A stretch of DNA of 32,102 nt from assembly GCF_009833085.1 (NCBI RefSeq), contig NZ_QRBZ01000034.1, positions 1-32,102 of the forward strand, given 5' to 3'. Below, in pieces: positions 25,951 to 32,102 of this stretch. Source of the stretch: Nitrosomonas oligotropha (GTDB lineage Bacteria; Pseudomonadota; Gammaproteobacteria; Burkholderiales; Nitrosomonadaceae). The notes under the pieces are model-generated. The model had not been told where the DNA came from. It saw nothing but the letters and a program-made list of their open reading frames with translations, and searched no databases. A program made the translations under genes and the position numbers. Position 1 is the first letter of the stretch. Every line of letters begins with the position of its first letter.

Positions 25951-26238
25951 ATGAGCAGAATGCACAACCCAGCACACCCCGGCGAAGTTTTAAGGGATTG
26001 GTTGCCGGAACAAATGACTGTTACCCAAGCCGCAAAGGAATTGCAAGTTTCCCGTGTCACGCTTTCCAAAGTGCTGAACGGCAAAGCAGGGATTACCGCC
26101 GCAATGTCATTGCGCTTATCGGCATGGCTTGGCACAACGCCTGATGTATGGTTGGGGATGCAAACGCAGTGGGATTTATGGCAGGCCAAGAAACAACCAA
26201 GACCGAATATTAAACCGCTGGAACGATTGCCAGTGTGA
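25951..26238 (+). CDS. higA: HigA-family antitoxin (XRE HTH)
   Basis: A 95-residue protein with the HigA signature HPGEVLRDWLPEQMTVTQAAKELQVSRVTLSKVLNGKAGIT followed by RLSAWLGTTPDVWLGMQTQWDLW. The helix-turn-helix (about 23-60) should bind the promoter before higB and repress it, and the protein should neutralise the toxin. AAGGA lies 8 nt before the ATG. It directly follows the toxin gene. Confidence 0.9.
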   Translation: MSRMHNPAHPGEVLRDWLPEQMTVTQAAKELQVSRVTLSKVLNGKAGITAAMSLRLSAWLGTTPDVWLGMQTQWDLWQAKKQPRPNIKPLERLPV

Positions 26239-26345
26239 AACAGAGCAACACCGCCGCCTGACGGATTCAGGCAATAAGCGGGGTTATCAAGTGCTTCTAC
26301 ACCTGAAACCCCTACCACAACGCAAACTAAAGAGGAGTTTGAATC

Positions 26346-26642
26346 ATGGCTACTGAAGATTCTACAACGTTAAATCCATGCATGAGCAGAGAATTACCCA
26401 ATGCCTAACAGATAACATGCGCATTATATGAGATTGCTAATATGTCGAGTGCTTTGAGCAATCTTTGCAACGAGGCTATACAGGGTGACGAAACCGGGCA
26501 ATTAACCCTCGCGGCTGAGCATCTGGCATTAAAAATAGGCTGGACCGCTGACCGTTGCCTTGGATTTCAGGTTAATAGTTCCGATGATTGGCTTATGCCG
26601 CCAATTTGGCGGAAAAAAGCAGAGCAAGAAACTTCAGAATAA
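26346..26642 (+). pseudogene. Reading frame interrupted by a single in-frame TAA
   Basis: An ATG at 26346 with a strong ribosome site (AAAGAGGAG, 9 nt upstream) opens a 20-codon frame (MATEDSTTLNPCMSRELPNA) ending in TAA at 26406-26408. The same frame is then open again (QITCALYEIANMSSALSNLCNEA...) to a stop at 26642; an internal ATG at 26442 gives a 66-residue product with no good ribosome site. The whole would encode ~98 residues. The second part (TGQLTLAAEHLALKIGWTADRCLG) looks like real protein, but I do not recognise the family. One nonsense mutation, a sequencing error, a leader-peptide arrangement, or stop readthrough could explain it. Confidence 0.55.
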
Positions 26643-26650
26643 TCAATAAA

Positions 26651-26702
26651 CCACCCCTAGCCCGACGGGGCGAAAAGCGGAGACCTTCGCCGCCTGGGGT
26701 GG
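26651..26702 (+). ncRNA. Structured leader element before the unknown 228-residue gene
   Basis: An outer 7-bp stem (CCACCCC at 26651-26657 with GGGGTGG at 26696-26702) encloses two mutually exclusive inner stems: GCCC/GGGC (26660-26663 with 26668-26671) and GGCGAA/TTCGCC (26669-26674 with 26686-26691). No T run follows, so it is not a terminator. It lies ~30 nt upstream of the next start. No known RNA class is recognised; the overlapping inner stems could allow two folds. Confidence 0.45.
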
Positions 26703-26732
26703 ACTTCATGAAGGGTATTTGAAGGGGTGCGT

Positions 26733-27419
26733 ATGGATCGCTTTGAAGTTTTGAATAATATCGAAATATACACCGATAAATTCACCGAAACAGGTTTTTT
26801 CCCTTTTGCAATGCAGGTGTTTTGCTGGGCTCGCGCTAATGACTTGCCAATACCCGAAGCGATACTAGACGCTATTGAGAAAGGGTTTGTAGAATGGGGA
26901 AAGCATGACGGCAGAGAAGGAAAGGGGCTTGATGATATTTTTGGGCTTAAACCGGGATGTAGCGGGCATACTTCGGTTCTAACACCTACATGGACTGATT
27001 CTCGTGCATCGACCATATTACTAAGAATAGAAAGACTAATTGCTCTTGGATTAAATAAGACACGCGCAACGGAAGCGGCTTATTTGTGGCTATGCAAACA
27101 GTACAGAACAAACCCCGAAAAATATCGATGGCTAAAACCTAATAACTCAGGACGGAAGAGCGGAGACGAAATTGCTTGTGACGTAATAACATTGAATACC
27201 GTTAAAAAAAATATATGGGAAAAAAGAAACTCAACATATTCCAAAATTTATAAAGAAGCCAAAAAAGATGCTGCACAAAGTATGGTTTTATGGAGCGATG
27301 AAAGAAAACAAAAATTCTTAGATTCTTATTTAAATCTGTTTTCTTCTGGTGAAAGAACAAAAATCAGAATATCACCACCAAAATCACTGGATGATTGTTT
27401 TAAAGAACTAGTGAGTTAA
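26733..27419 (+). CDS. Unrecognised island protein
   Basis: About 228 residues from ATG 26733, preceded by GAAGGGG; a GTG 6 bp earlier is also possible. I recognise no family. The N-terminal half is mixed and contains WARANDLPIPEAILDAIEKGFVEWGKHDGREG. The middle has a helical segment LNKTRATEAAYLWLCKQYRTNPEKYR that could be a helix-turn-helix or packing helix. The C-terminus is Lys-rich and probably helical (KIYKEAKKDAAQSMVLWSDERKQKFLDSYLNL). There is no signal peptide or membrane segment, so it is cytoplasmic. Codon use is AT-rich. It sits between the toxin-antitoxin region and the AlpA-like regulator, transcribed behind a structured leader. Confidence 0.7.
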   Translation: MDRFEVLNNIEIYTDKFTETGFFPFAMQVFCWARANDLPIPEAILDAIEKGFVEWGKHDGREGKGLDDIFGLKPGCSGHTSVLTPTWTDSRASTILLRIERLIALGLNKTRATEAAYLWLCKQYRTNPEKYRWLKPNNSGRKSGDEIACDVITLNTVKKNIWEKRNSTYSKIYKEAKKDAAQSMVLWSDERKQKFLDSYLNLFSSGERTKIRISPPKSLDDCFKELVS

Positions 27420-27501
27420 ACTACCATCGCCCCTTAATTTTCCGCAATTAAACATTTTTATATCCGTTTTTCCTTTTAGTCCAAGTCTGTAAATTTGCAT
27501 C

Positions 27502-27536
27502 AATTCGCCGCTACGGCAATCCCGCCAAGGCGAATT
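27502..27536 (+). promoter_or_regulatory. Inverted repeat upstream of the AlpA-like gene
   Basis: Perfect 8-bp arms AATTCGCC (27502-27509) and GGCGAATT (27529-27536) enclose 19 nt with an inner GGC/GCC pair. The right arm ends ~9 nt before the ribosome site AGGAGA, so it could be an operator or a leader hairpin controlling translation. Confidence 0.45.
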
Positions 27537-27551
27537 TCTTCAACAGGAGAA

Positions 27552-27785
27552 ATGATGATGCAAACCATATCAATACCACCAAATTTAGCCGAATTAGCAA
27601 AAGGTCGTGATTACATCCTAACAGATGAGATTGCGCGTGCGACTAATCACCAGCCACAAACCGTGCGCAAATCTTACTGCATGACGGGTGCTTATTTTGG
27701 CATTCGCCCGGTTAAGTTGGGGAATCGCCTTTTATGGCCGGTTGAAGGTGTTGCCAAACTACTGAGCGGAGGAACCGCACAATGA
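27552..27785 (+). CDS. AlpA-like helix-turn-helix DNA-binding protein
   Basis: A 77-residue protein from ATG 27552 (MMMQTISIPPNLAELAKGRDYIL), with AGGAGA just upstream. The region LTDEIARATNHQPQTVRKSYCMTGAYFGIRPVKLGNRLLWPVEGVAKLL looks like a winged helix of the MerR/AlpA/excisionase type, in which a short HTH is followed by a wing with a basic/aromatic tip. In phage satellites such proteins act as regulators or excisionases for the adjacent integrase. Its stop overlaps the next gene by 4 bp. The role (activator versus excisionase) is not determined. Confidence 0.7.
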   Translation: MMMQTISIPPNLAELAKGRDYILTDEIARATNHQPQTVRKSYCMTGAYFGIRPVKLGNRLLWPVEGVAKLLSGGTAQ

Positions 27786-28327
27786 ACAATCTGACCGCCA
27801 CAAAAAACGACCTTGAAAATCTACAGCAACAAGATGACGTACTTTCCGCAAAACTTGTAACTGCCGAGAGCGAGCAAAAAACACAGCGCCAAGAGTTTGA
27901 TAGTGCTACTGCAAGCCGTGACGTGATTGAGAAGCGTCATATCATGGATATGGCGGGGGAAGCAGAAGTAATCGCAGCCAAGCAGCTTTGCGACACATTG
28001 GAAGCGAAATTAGCAACCACGAATCGACGCATCGAATTAATCAAAGCCGCAAGAAGTGAGCTTGTTCCAAAAATCGAAGCAGCCCAAAAAGCTTATGAAA
28101 TCGCACGCCGTGAGCATTTACAACTGCTAATTGCGGAGCTATCCCAAAACCTCAATGCGAAGTTACGCGGTCAATTGCTGGAAGTAAAAGCCGCCGAAAC
28201 ATTCACAGGCATTGAATATGGCCAGGATTGGAGCCGGTTTCTGGCGCGAATATTCCCCGCACCAGAGCTAACCGAGATCGTTCAAGCTCAGGATAAATTT
28301 TGCCAAACGCGCAAATTTAACCGGTAA
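27782..28327 (+). CDS. Coiled-coil island protein
   Basis: A 181-residue cytoplasmic protein. Residues ~5-140 are dominated by Glu/Lys/Gln/Ala heptads (DLENLQQQDDVLSAKLVTAESEQKTQ; KLATTNRRIELIKAARSELVPKIEAAQKAYEIARREH), a long coiled coil. The C-terminal ~40 residues (TGIEYGQDWSRFLARIFPAPELTEIV) form a small non-coiled tail. No named family. It overlaps the AlpA-like gene by 4 bp (ATGA) with GGAGG upstream, and is followed by a hairpin terminator. A structural or DNA-tethering role is possible but unproven. Confidence 0.72.
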   Translation: MNNLTATKNDLENLQQQDDVLSAKLVTAESEQKTQRQEFDSATASRDVIEKRHIMDMAGEAEVIAAKQLCDTLEAKLATTNRRIELIKAARSELVPKIEAAQKAYEIARREHLQLLIAELSQNLNAKLRGQLLEVKAAETFTGIEYGQDWSRFLARIFPAPELTEIVQAQDKFCQTRKFNR

Positions 28328-28336
28328 AAAAAGAAA

Positions 28337-28369
28337 ACGCCACCGGCGCAGATTTCCGGGGGCGTCTTT
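28337..28369 (+). terminator. Probable terminator after the coiled-coil gene
   Basis: ACGCC and CCGG (28337-28346) pair with CCGG and GGCGT (28356-28365) with small bulges, followed by CTTT. It lies ~10 bp after the coiled-coil gene stop and would separate it from the Toprim gene. Confidence 0.5.
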
Positions 28370-28414
28370 CACATGCAAAACAGATTTGAAACAAACATTT
28401 AGAGGTTAATTTAA

Positions 28415-29290
28415 ATGAATCCAGATTGTAGCACAAACAACCAATTTCATGAAGTGATCAACCAGTTCAGGCAGGCAATGAGAACCGCTGGAATCAATTA
28501 TTCTGGCGATATTTTGCCGGACGGCAAGTTACACCGCGTCCGAAGCGAAGACCATAGGCATGGCAGTTTAAATTGCGCGTATGTACTCCACCTTGACCGG
28601 CACCCGGCGGGGTATTTTGAAAACTGGAAAACCGGCACCAAACAAACTTGGAGCAGCGGGAAGGCCTCAAGAGTGGCGTACGCTTTTAGTGGACAAATCA
28701 CCGAGGCCAAGTTTCAACGTGAAGCAGAACAGCGCCAAAGACACGCAGCAGCAGCGGAGAAGGCCATTAATATTTGGAATCGAGCCAAACCTATCGCCAA
28801 ACAAACAGAACATGCCTACCTAGAAAATAAACGTATTCAACCACACGGAGCGCGGTTATATCATGATGCCCTTGTTATCCCAATTTATAACGAATCTGAT
28901 GGGCTGGCTAATTTGCAGTTTATTGCCAAGGATGGCGGCAAGAGATTTTTATCCGGAGGCAGAAAATACGGCTGTTTTCATATTATTGGCGACCTATCAC
29001 AGCGCATTCTAATTTGTGAGGGATTCGCCACCGGCGCAAGTCTTCATGAAGATTCCGGGCAGCGCGTAGTCATTGCCTTTGATGCTGGTAACTTGCTGCC
29101 TGTTGCCAAGAATATTAGAGACCTATCGCCAGAGAGTGAAATTATTGTATGTGGTGATAACGATCTGTCAGGCGTTGGTCAATCTAAAGCGCGGGGAGCT
29201 GCTCTTGCTATTGGCGGTAAGGTGTTGATTCCGTCAGTACCCGGCGCGGATTGGAATGATGTCCTGACAGGAGGCAGCCAACATGCTTAA
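28415..29290 (+). CDS. Toprim-domain primase-like protein
   Basis: A 291-residue protein. The N-terminal part (about 10-95) resembles the P4/plasmid primase leader (FRQAMRTAGINYSGDILPDGKLHRV, then GYFENWKTGTKQTWSSG) but lacks an evident Cys zinc ribbon. A helical linker (about 95-140) follows. The Toprim region has LICEGFATG (catalytic E202) and VCGDNDLSG (D248, D250). Toprim enzymes of this kind make RNA primers or act with a helicase at the element's origin. It overlaps the next gene (DUF3987 type) by 8 bp; the pair looks like a split primase-helicase replication module. ATG 28415 has AGAGG 9 nt upstream. Confidence 0.83.
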   Translation: MNPDCSTNNQFHEVINQFRQAMRTAGINYSGDILPDGKLHRVRSEDHRHGSLNCAYVLHLDRHPAGYFENWKTGTKQTWSSGKASRVAYAFSGQITEAKFQREAEQRQRHAAAAEKAINIWNRAKPIAKQTEHAYLENKRIQPHGARLYHDALVIPIYNESDGLANLQFIAKDGGKRFLSGGRKYGCFHIIGDLSQRILICEGFATGASLHEDSGQRVVIAFDAGNLLPVAKNIRDLSPESEIIVCGDNDLSGVGQSKARGAALAIGGKVLIPSVPGADWNDVLTGGSQHA

Positions 29291-30866
29291 TCAGGAAAAT
29301 ACTGTTTCGGATAAATACTTTCAGAAACAAGTTGCCAATATTGCCATCTTGAATCTTGATGATGCCGAAACCGTGCAGGATGAAACAAACCGCCATGAAT
29401 GGCCAGAACCGCAGCCGCTGACGGCTAAAATCGAGAAGGAACCCTATCCTATAGAATCACTGCCCGACAATGTTAGAGAGGCGGTAAATGAGGTATACGG
29501 TTTCGTCAAAGCACCCGTGCCGCTGGTGGCAGCTTCGGCGATATCCGCTTTATCTTTGGCGATACAGGCGCATTATGACGTAGAACGCGCAAGCGCACTG
29601 TATTCACCAACCGGCTTATTCTTGCTAACGATTGCTGATAGTGGCGAACGTAAAAGCACATGCGATAGATTCTTCACTAAGGCAATTATTGATTATGAAG
29701 ATGCACAGGCCGAAGCCGCAAAACCTGCAATCAATAACTACAATGCAGATATGGATTCATGGGAAGCCAAACGCGGCGGGATAAAAGACAAAATCCGCAG
29801 CGATGCAAAGAGCGGCAAACCAACCGGAAACCAAGAGGCCGAGCTAAGAGACTTGGAACATAACAAGCCAGAACCGCCACGAATCCCGCGCCTGATGTAC
29901 GCCGACGCAACACCCGAGGCACTGGCCTACAGCTTGGCTAAACAATGGCCTAGCGGTGGTGTGGTGTCTGCTGAGGCCGGTATCGTCTTTGGTTCTCATG
30001 GCATGAGTAAGGACTCGGCAATGCGAAATCTTGCGACGCTGAACCAGCTTTGGGACGGTGCAAGTTTGAAGATAGATCGCAAAACCAGCGAGTCTTTTAC
30101 AGTGCGCGGCGCAAGACTGACAGTCGCTTTGCAGGTGCAGACCGAAACATTAAATAGTTTCTTTGAAAAGTCCGGTGCATTGGCGCGTGGGACTGGATTC
30201 CTGGCGCGGTTTCTTGTTAGTTGGCCAGAGTCAACGCAAGGTTGCAGGCCATTCACTGAAGCGTCAGAGAGCTGGCCACAACTTGCCGCATTCAATCGGC
30301 GAATCACCGAGATATTAAATATATCCGCGCCAATTAGTGAAGACGGCGCACTTACGCCACAGATGTTGACTTTAACACCCGAGGCCAAGGATGCATGGAT
30401 TGAATTTCATGACGGGATTGAGATTCAGCTATCCGATGGCGGAATTTTGTTTGATGTGCGCGATTGTGCAAGCAAGATTGCTGACAATGCGACAAGGTTG
30501 GCAGCACTATTCCACGTATTCGAGGGCGGTTTCGGTGCAATCAGTTTGGATGCGTTCGAGCGAGCAAGCGCGATTGTGGCATGGCACCTGAATGAATCAC
30601 GCCGTTTCTTTGGTGAAATAGCATTGCCTGCTGAATTAGCGGGTGCTGTAAGGCTTAACGATTGGTTGATTCAACACTGCAAGCGCGAGCATACGCACTA
30701 TGTAATCAAGCGTTATGCGCAGCAGTATGGAACCATCAGAGACGCAACACGGCTTGACGCTGCCATCAATGAGCTTGAGGCGCTAGACCGTATCCAGGTA
30801 AGGAAATACGGGAAGAAAATATCAATCTGGCTGAATCCCAAACTACTGACTCAGGAGGTCGCATGA
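29283..30866 (+). CDS. DUF3987 (YfjI-like) ATPase-type replication protein
   Basis: A 527-residue protein of the DUF3987/YfjI group found in prophages and islands. The N-terminal third ends YPIESLPDNVREAVNEVYGFVKAPVPLVAASAISALSLAIQ. The P-loop-like TIADSGERKSTCD (G121, K124, S125) is a divergent Walker A, and GGVVSAEAGIVFGSHGM may carry the Walker B acid. A Lys/Glu-rich helix (about 140-200) precedes the central domain (GARLTVALQVQTETLNSFFEKSGALARGTGFLARFL). Members probably act as replication helicases. GGAGG lies before the ATG. It overlaps the Toprim gene upstream (8 bp) and the small array-bearing gene downstream (4 bp). Confidence 0.8.
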   Translation: MLNQENTVSDKYFQKQVANIAILNLDDAETVQDETNRHEWPEPQPLTAKIEKEPYPIESLPDNVREAVNEVYGFVKAPVPLVAASAISALSLAIQAHYDVERASALYSPTGLFLLTIADSGERKSTCDRFFTKAIIDYEDAQAEAAKPAINNYNADMDSWEAKRGGIKDKIRSDAKSGKPTGNQEAELRDLEHNKPEPPRIPRLMYADATPEALAYSLAKQWPSGGVVSAEAGIVFGSHGMSKDSAMRNLATLNQLWDGASLKIDRKTSESFTVRGARLTVALQVQTETLNSFFEKSGALARGTGFLARFLVSWPESTQGCRPFTEASESWPQLAAFNRRITEILNISAPISEDGALTPQMLTLTPEAKDAWIEFHDGIEIQLSDGGILFDVRDCASKIADNATRLAALFHVFEGGFGAISLDAFERASAIVAWHLNESRRFFGEIALPAELAGAVRLNDWLIQHCKREHTHYVIKRYAQQYGTIRDATRLDAAINELEALDRIQVRKYGKKISIWLNPKLLTQEVA

Positions 30867-31234
30867 CCTTGCTTGAGATTATACGTAAAAAGAAACTTGC
30901 TACGGCTACAGTTGCTACACCTGCTACAGATAAACCGGTACTAGTCCCAAGTGTAGCAAAAGTAGCAAGTGTAGCTGTAGCAAAACAGAAAACCAACAAA
31001 GCCGCATTACCTGAAGACGCTGAGAGTGAAGAGCGGCGGAAAAAGGTTTTAAAGATGCTGGAAGACCGGCCAGAGATTCAGCGGGCATTTGTGACCGATA
31101 CGGAAACAGACTCAAAGTATGTGATAGTTACCATTGCGATTAGAGGCCAATACTCATTTGATATGCAGATACCCAAGGATAGATACGATCCATTTTTATT
31201 ATTGGAGATTATCGAACGCGGCGGTGTGCAGTGA
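30863..31234 (+). CDS. Small island protein with Ala/Val/Thr linker
   Basis: A 123-residue protein with GGAGGT before the ATG and a 4-bp overlap with the DUF3987 gene. Residues ~11-40 are a low-complexity Ala/Val/Thr/Lys stretch (ATATVATPATDKP, then VAKVASVAVAK). A charged helix (EESEERRKKVLKMLEDRPEIQRA-like, about 53-75) and a compact beta-rich C-terminal domain (KYVIVTIAIRGQYSFDMQIPKDRYDPFLLLEII) follow. The family is unknown to me. The low-complexity stretch is what the symmetric GCTAC/GTAGC array at 30896-30984 encodes, so DNA-level constraint may shape the protein. It may act with the replication module. Confidence 0.7.
   Translation: MTLLEIIRKKKLATATVATPATDKPVLVPSVAKVASVAVAKQKTNKAALPEDAESEERRKKVLKMLEDRPEIQRAFVTDTETDSKYVIVTIAIRGQYSFDMQIPKDRYDPFLLLEIIERGGVQ
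30896..30984. repeat. Mirror-symmetric array of GCTAC / GTAGC pentamers
   Basis: Four GCTAC copies start at 30899, 30905, 30914 and 30923; four GTAGC copies start at 30953, 30962, 30971 and 30977. Spacings are 6, 9, 9 and then 9, 9, 6, so the copies pair exactly about position 30940. The two 35-bp arms (30896-30930 and 30950-30984) are complementary at 27 of 35 positions with a 19-nt loop. The array lies in frame inside the small gene directly after the replication genes. It could be a binding array, an origin, or a large mRNA hairpin. Confidence 0.75.
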
Positions 31235-31250
31235 TAGACATATCAATACA

Positions 31251-31263
31251 AATGATAATCATT
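31251..31263 (+). promoter_or_regulatory. Fur-box-like palindrome
   Basis: AATGATAATCATT is a perfect inverted repeat around a central A and equals the 13-bp core of the 19-bp Fur consensus; the outer three bases on each side match poorly. It lies ~120 bp before the terminase-like gene. In AT-rich DNA a chance match is plausible. Confidence 0.25.
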
Positions 31264-31384
31264 CACATTTTAGGTTCTCCTAGCGAGAAAAATTGATGCA
31301 GGTAGTGAACACCTCCTGAAAATTCTAGCTCGGCAATTTTTTAAATGCGTTCTCAATTCACAACGAACAACAGGAAATACAAAT

Positions 31385-31954
31385 ATGACAATTACTGAAT
31401 TAGCCAAACAGATCGGCATTTCTCGAGAACTGCTACACCGACATGCAAAACGCGGCTGTCCAACGGATAGCCTTGAATCTGCACTTCTTTGGCGTTCAAG
31501 GAATTTGGACCTAACGCAGACCAAAGAAGGCCGCATAACAGGCAATACCGGCGGCAAAAAAAGCAAATCGGGTTCACAGAGCGACGAAGCCGAGATTATC
31601 AGCAGTGACATAGCAGAACTGGTTCACAAGGTTAACGAATCGCAGCTTGATCTTGAAACAAAAAATGCTGATGAGCTATTCAAAAACTCGCGCGCACTTA
31701 GAGAAAAGGCTGCTGCATTACAGGCAGCGGCAGAACATGAGAAGTTTATCGGTTCATTGGTTGAGCGATCAGTAGTTGAAAAAATCATTTTCGAGCGTGC
31801 GCGGCAGTTTAGGGACGGCGTTGTTGTTTGTTCGCGCCGGATCGCGCCTGATGTGATCGGCAAGGAATCGATAACAGAGATTGAAGCGATTATCCAAAAG
31901 GAATTGCGCGTGATGCTAGAACAATTCGCACGGCTGCCGGTAATCGAGAATTGA
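31385..31954 (+). CDS. Terminase small subunit-like protein (Nu1-type)
   Basis: A 189-residue protein. The N-terminal winged-helix DNA-binding motif (MTITELAKQIGISRELLHRHAKRGCP, about 1-26) is followed by ESALLWRSRNLDLTQTKEGRI, a linker (NTGGKKSKSGSQSDE), and a long helical region (DLETKNADELFKNSRALREKAAALQAAAEHEKF) ending FERARQFRDGVVVCSRRIAPDVIGKESITEIEAIIQKELRVML. This layout is that of phage lambda Nu1-like small terminases, which bind the packaging site and recruit the large subunit. AGGAAA lies ~10 nt before the ATG. On a satellite it could redirect packaging. No large terminase is visible before the window ends. Confidence 0.68.
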   Translation: MTITELAKQIGISRELLHRHAKRGCPTDSLESALLWRSRNLDLTQTKEGRITGNTGGKKSKSGSQSDEAEIISSDIAELVHKVNESQLDLETKNADELFKNSRALREKAAALQAAAEHEKFIGSLVERSVVEKIIFERARQFRDGVVVCSRRIAPDVIGKESITEIEAIIQKELRVMLEQFARLPVIEN

Positions 31955-32050
31955 TTTTTAACGTTAAAGGAGAAAAATCTTCAAAACCATTTGAACCACA
32001 GCAAACGACCACAAAACCACTGATTAAAACTGATTAATGAGGGCTTAAAA

Positions 32051-32102
32051 ATGACAAACGAACTACCTAAAGGATTTGCTTTGCAAGTACGCGAAAGCTG
32101 CT
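32051..32102 (+). CDS. Start of a gene cut by the window edge
   Basis: An ATG at 32051 opens a frame (MTNELPKGFALQVRESC) to the window edge, 96 bp after the terminase-like gene and in the same direction. Seventeen codons are too few to name it; a terminase or packaging gene would fit the context but is a guess. A better ribosome site (AAAGGAG, about 31967) lies earlier without a matching start codon. Confidence 0.4.
   Translation, partial: MTNELPKGFALQVRESC

Larger units (their letters stand above)
24058..32102. mobile_element. Integrated satellite- or prophage-like element, left part
   Basis: The left boundary is the tRNA-fMet fragment beside a P4-type integrase. All genes run rightward: int, HigBA pair, interrupted frame, unknown protein, AlpA-like regulator, coiled-coil protein, Toprim protein, DUF3987 ATPase, array-bearing small gene, Nu1-like terminase small subunit, and a gene cut by the edge. 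No capsid or tail gene is seen in these 8 kb, so a phage satellite, a compact prophage or a mobilisable island all remain possible. The right end lies beyond 32,102. Confidence 0.82.

Overview
The window looks like a betaproteobacterial chromosome, most plausibly a Nitrosomonas-type ammonia oxidiser. That placement is inferred from gene content: the rplU-rpmA-obgE-proB / ispB / pilS-pilR neighbourhood typical of Betaproteobacteria, a bicarbonate transporter fitting an autotroph, and a PEP-CTERM protein. No rRNA or marker gene confirms the genus. From about 24,058 to the right edge lies an integrated mobile element.

Layout. Positions 1-2,058 hold the 3' end of a chemotaxis receptor gene, its terminator, and hflX. 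Positions 2,123-8,203 form a carbon-uptake and regulation block: a FixJ-type regulator and a soluble PAS histidine kinase on the minus strand, then, divergently, a 57-residue secreted or membrane peptide, sbtA (bicarbonate permease), sbtB (PII-like regulator) and an alginate-export-type outer-membrane porin. A similar 22-bp dyad-like motif lies upstream of the sbtA unit and upstream of the porin in the same orientation, suggesting one regulon. Positions 8,375-13,009 carry a half-size GDT1/TMEM165 cation transporter, a PepSY-PhoP-PhoQ-like operon, a histidine-rich secreted protein and a second outer-membrane barrel. Positions 13,224-17,220 (minus strand) run rplU-rpmA-terminator-obgE-proB-acyltransferase; ispB is divergent from them, followed by a small Cys-rich membrane protein, pilS and pilR. 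Positions 22,118-23,730 hold a small lipoprotein, a TIGR04073-like exosortase-associated protein and a PEP-CTERM protein, the last two converging on a perfect 30-bp palindrome.

Mobile element. A 3' fragment of tRNA-fMet (24,058-24,108, minus) next to a P4-type tyrosine integrase marks the left attachment site. The intact tRNA should lie at the other end, beyond the window. The cargo is a HigBA-like toxin-antitoxin pair, a reading frame cut by one in-frame TAA, an unrecognised 228-residue protein behind a structured leader, an AlpA-like DNA-binding protein, a coiled-coil protein, a Toprim primase-like protein, a DUF3987/YfjI-like ATPase, a small protein whose gene carries a mirror-symmetric array of GCTAC/GTAGC pentamers, a Nu1-like terminase small subunit, and a gene cut by the window edge. 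This combination of integration, replication and packaging genes fits a phage satellite or compact prophage.

The observations I rate highest are the pentamer array at 30,896-30,984, the shared dyad motif flanking sbtA-sbtB, the TAA-interrupted frame at 26,346-26,642, and the satellite-like gene set.
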